The position numbers and the translations under genes are program-made. The notes beneath the pieces were generated by a model. It saw only the letters and a list, made by a program, of their open reading frames with translations, ran no database searches and was not told the DNA's origin. From Actinoplanes derwentensis (GTDB lineage: Bacteria > Actinomycetota > Actinomycetes > Mycobacteriales > Micromonosporaceae), in NCBI RefSeq assembly GCF_900104725.1, contig NZ_LT629758.1:10396001-10460000 (forward strand): a stretch of 64,000 bases of DNA. The letters run 5' to 3'. Shown piece by piece: positions 63,001 to 64,000 of this stretch (positions are counted from its first letter, which is position 1; each line of letters begins with the position of its first letter).

Positions 63001-63478
63001 CCAGTCCCGCGCGCGTGAGTTCCGCCGTGTCCTGGGCGGTTTCGCCTCCGGCGTCACCGTCGTCACCGCCGTCGTCGACGGCGTCCCGGTGGGGCTGACC
63101 TGCCAGTCCTTTTTCAGTCTGTCGCTGGATCCGCCGCTGATCGCGTTCTCGCCGTCGCGCACCTCGCAGTCGTACCCGCTGATCCGGCGGGCCGGCGCGT
63201 TCTGCGTCAACATCCTGGAAGCCGGTCAGGAACAGTTGTGCCGCCAGTTCGCCCGCAGCGGCACCGACAAGTGGCAGGGCGTCGGCTGGCGTCCCGGTGT
63301 CACCGGCAGCCCGGTCCTGGACGGCGTGCTGGCCAGCATCGACTGTGAACTGGAACGCGACCTGGAGACCGGCGACCACTACCTGACCATCGGCCGGGTC
63401 GTCGACCTGGAGAGCACCCCGGGCCGCCAGCCGCTGCTCTTCTTCAACGGCGCCTTCGAACGCCTCCAAGCCGCCTGA
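62993..63478 (+). CDS. flavin reductase (RutF/HpaC-like split-barrel)
   Basis: A protein of 161 residues of the flavin-reductase-like split beta barrel: FRRVLGGFASGVTVVTA, GLTCQSFFSLSLDPPLIAFS (flavin-binding loop), AFCVNILEAGQEQLCRQFA and the GDHYLTIGRVVDLE strand. RutF, HpaC and ActVB belong here and feed FMNH2 to monooxygenases. Two reductases of different folds side by side suggest separate partners, or one that reduces the flavin substrate itself, as proposed for RcaB. A hairpin follows the stop. Confidence 0.92.
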   Translation: MSDQSRAREFRRVLGGFASGVTVVTAVVDGVPVGLTCQSFFSLSLDPPLIAFSPSRTSQSYPLIRRAGAFCVNILEAGQEQLCRQFARSGTDKWQGVGWRPGVTGSPVLDGVLASIDCELERDLETGDHYLTIGRVVDLESTPGRQPLLFFNGAFERLQAA

Positions 63479-63482
63479 CCCG

Positions 63483-63523
63483 CCCTACGTGCCGAGTCGT
63501 TGTGCTCAACTCGGCACGTGGGG
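63483..63523. terminator. bidirectional terminator after the flavin-type cluster
   Basis: An 11-bp perfect stem (ACGTGCCGAGT / ACTCGGCACGT), extended by four further pairs including one T-G, with an 11-nt loop, between the convergent flavin reductase and beta-galactosidase genes. Confidence 0.75.
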
Positions 63524-63531
63524 GCTCCGGG

Positions 63532-64000
63532 TCAGTCGAACTCCTCGATGTACTCCTCGGTGGGGCCCAGTTCCGGGCGGGCGCGTAGTTCCAGGACACC
63601 GCCCGGTTGATCCAGTTCCAGGACCGTGACGGTGTTGGCGCCGGGACGCAGCAGCGGGGCCGGGCAGTAGAGGGTGACCTGCGGGCCGATCTTCCAGTAC
63701 CGGCCGAGCAGGAAGTCATTGATCCAGATCAGGCCGCGCCCGGAGCCGGGCAGGGCCAGGAACGTGTCGGCGGGTTCGGGGACGTCCAGGTCGCCGGTCC
63801 AGAAACCCGGGCCGCTGTCCTCGACGGACCCGGCTGTGGTCATCGAGGACAGGTCGGCGGCGGTCCACTCGGGGACCGGGATCGGGGCGTTCACCCAGTT
63901 CTGCACGATGCGACGATCGAGCAGCACCGGGCCGAGCAGGCCCTTGTGCGCGCCGACACCGGGGCCGTAGTTCACCCGGCCCAGGCTCTCCACCAGGATC
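63532..64000 (-). CDS. beta-galactosidase GH35, C-terminal part (cut by right window edge)
   Basis: The last ~155 residues of a GH35 enzyme: ESLGRVNYG near the edge, then the jelly-roll pattern GLLGPVLLDRR, GFWTGDLDVPEPADTFLALP, GRGLIWINDFLLGRYWKIGP, QVTLYCPAPLLRPGANTVTV and a terminal VLELD strand, closing with EYIEEFD. These are the C-terminal carbohydrate-binding-like domains of bacterial GH35. The catalytic TIM barrel lies beyond 64000. The enzyme would remove terminal beta-galactose. Confidence 0.85.
   Translation of the reverse strand, partial: ILVESLGRVNYGPGVGAHKGLLGPVLLDRRIVQNWVNAPIPVPEWTAADLSSMTTAGSVEDSGPGFWTGDLDVPEPADTFLALPGSGRGLIWINDFLLGRYWKIGPQVTLYCPAPLLRPGANTVTVLELDQPGGVLELRARPELGPTEEYIEEFD

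Overview
The window is about 70% GC with short intergenic gaps and many 4-bp start/stop overlaps. Gene content (SigE-type ECF sigma factor, GlnR, WXG100-like proteins, IniB/IniA-type genes, neprosin, several secreted glycosidases) points to a mycelial actinomycete, most likely Micromonosporaceae (Actinoplanes-like). This is inferred from protein resemblance; there is no rRNA in the window. I saw no tRNA, rRNA, CRISPR array or complete insertion sequence.

Layout. 1-2.7 kb: an orphan type VII secretion substrate cassette. 3-9.2 kb: TfoX-like and DUF2071 proteins, a scar where two genes have lost their 5' halves, a GH114 glycosidase, a sigma/membrane-protein pair, glnR and a YnfA-like protein. 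9.2-18 kb: potassium. There is a kup remnant, a membrane diguanylate cyclase, kdpFABC with a 26-codon ORF ahead of kdpF, and a divergent APC permease. The shared kdp/permease promoter region carries TTGACGC repeats at about 11-bp spacing. 18-21 kb: a chemoreceptor, a copper-type exported protein behind a CsoR operator, and csoR. 21-32 kb: an iniBAC-like locus (IniB-like, two dynamin-like GTPases, a phosphopantetheinyl transferase, csoR). It is divergent from an Hsp70-like ATPase, a giant IniR-like LuxR regulator, a histidine-kinase-like protein and a membrane-anchored CBM2-like protein. 32-45 kb: pdxY, neprosin, a TPR-GGDEF protein, an M11-type metalloprotease, an amino-acid ABC importer, two tandem small secreted Asn-rich proteins and a PA14/GH2/LamG glycosidase. 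45-48 kb: decayed LacI, transposase and ABC-exporter remnants, then an LLM oxidoreductase and an orphan response regulator. 48.7-53.9 kb: a MacB/FtsX-type ABC system divergent from a two-component system. 54.5-63.5 kb: a long co-oriented gene cluster built around flavin chemistry. The right edge cuts a GH35 beta-galactosidase.

How genes work together. The most interesting part is 54.5-63.5 kb. A THI5/RibY-like ABC importer, RutA-like and NtaA-like flavin monooxygenases, a RutB-like amidohydrolase, an MFS carrier, a stand-alone riboflavin kinase and two flavin reductases lie in one direction with overlapping ends. I propose flavin (riboflavin/lumichrome) uptake and breakdown; pyrimidine or other N-heterocycle catabolism is the main alternative. 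The second most interesting part is the bidirectional ini-like locus, which appears to be one regulatory unit because the same 10-bp motif occurs in both orientations in the shared intergenic region.
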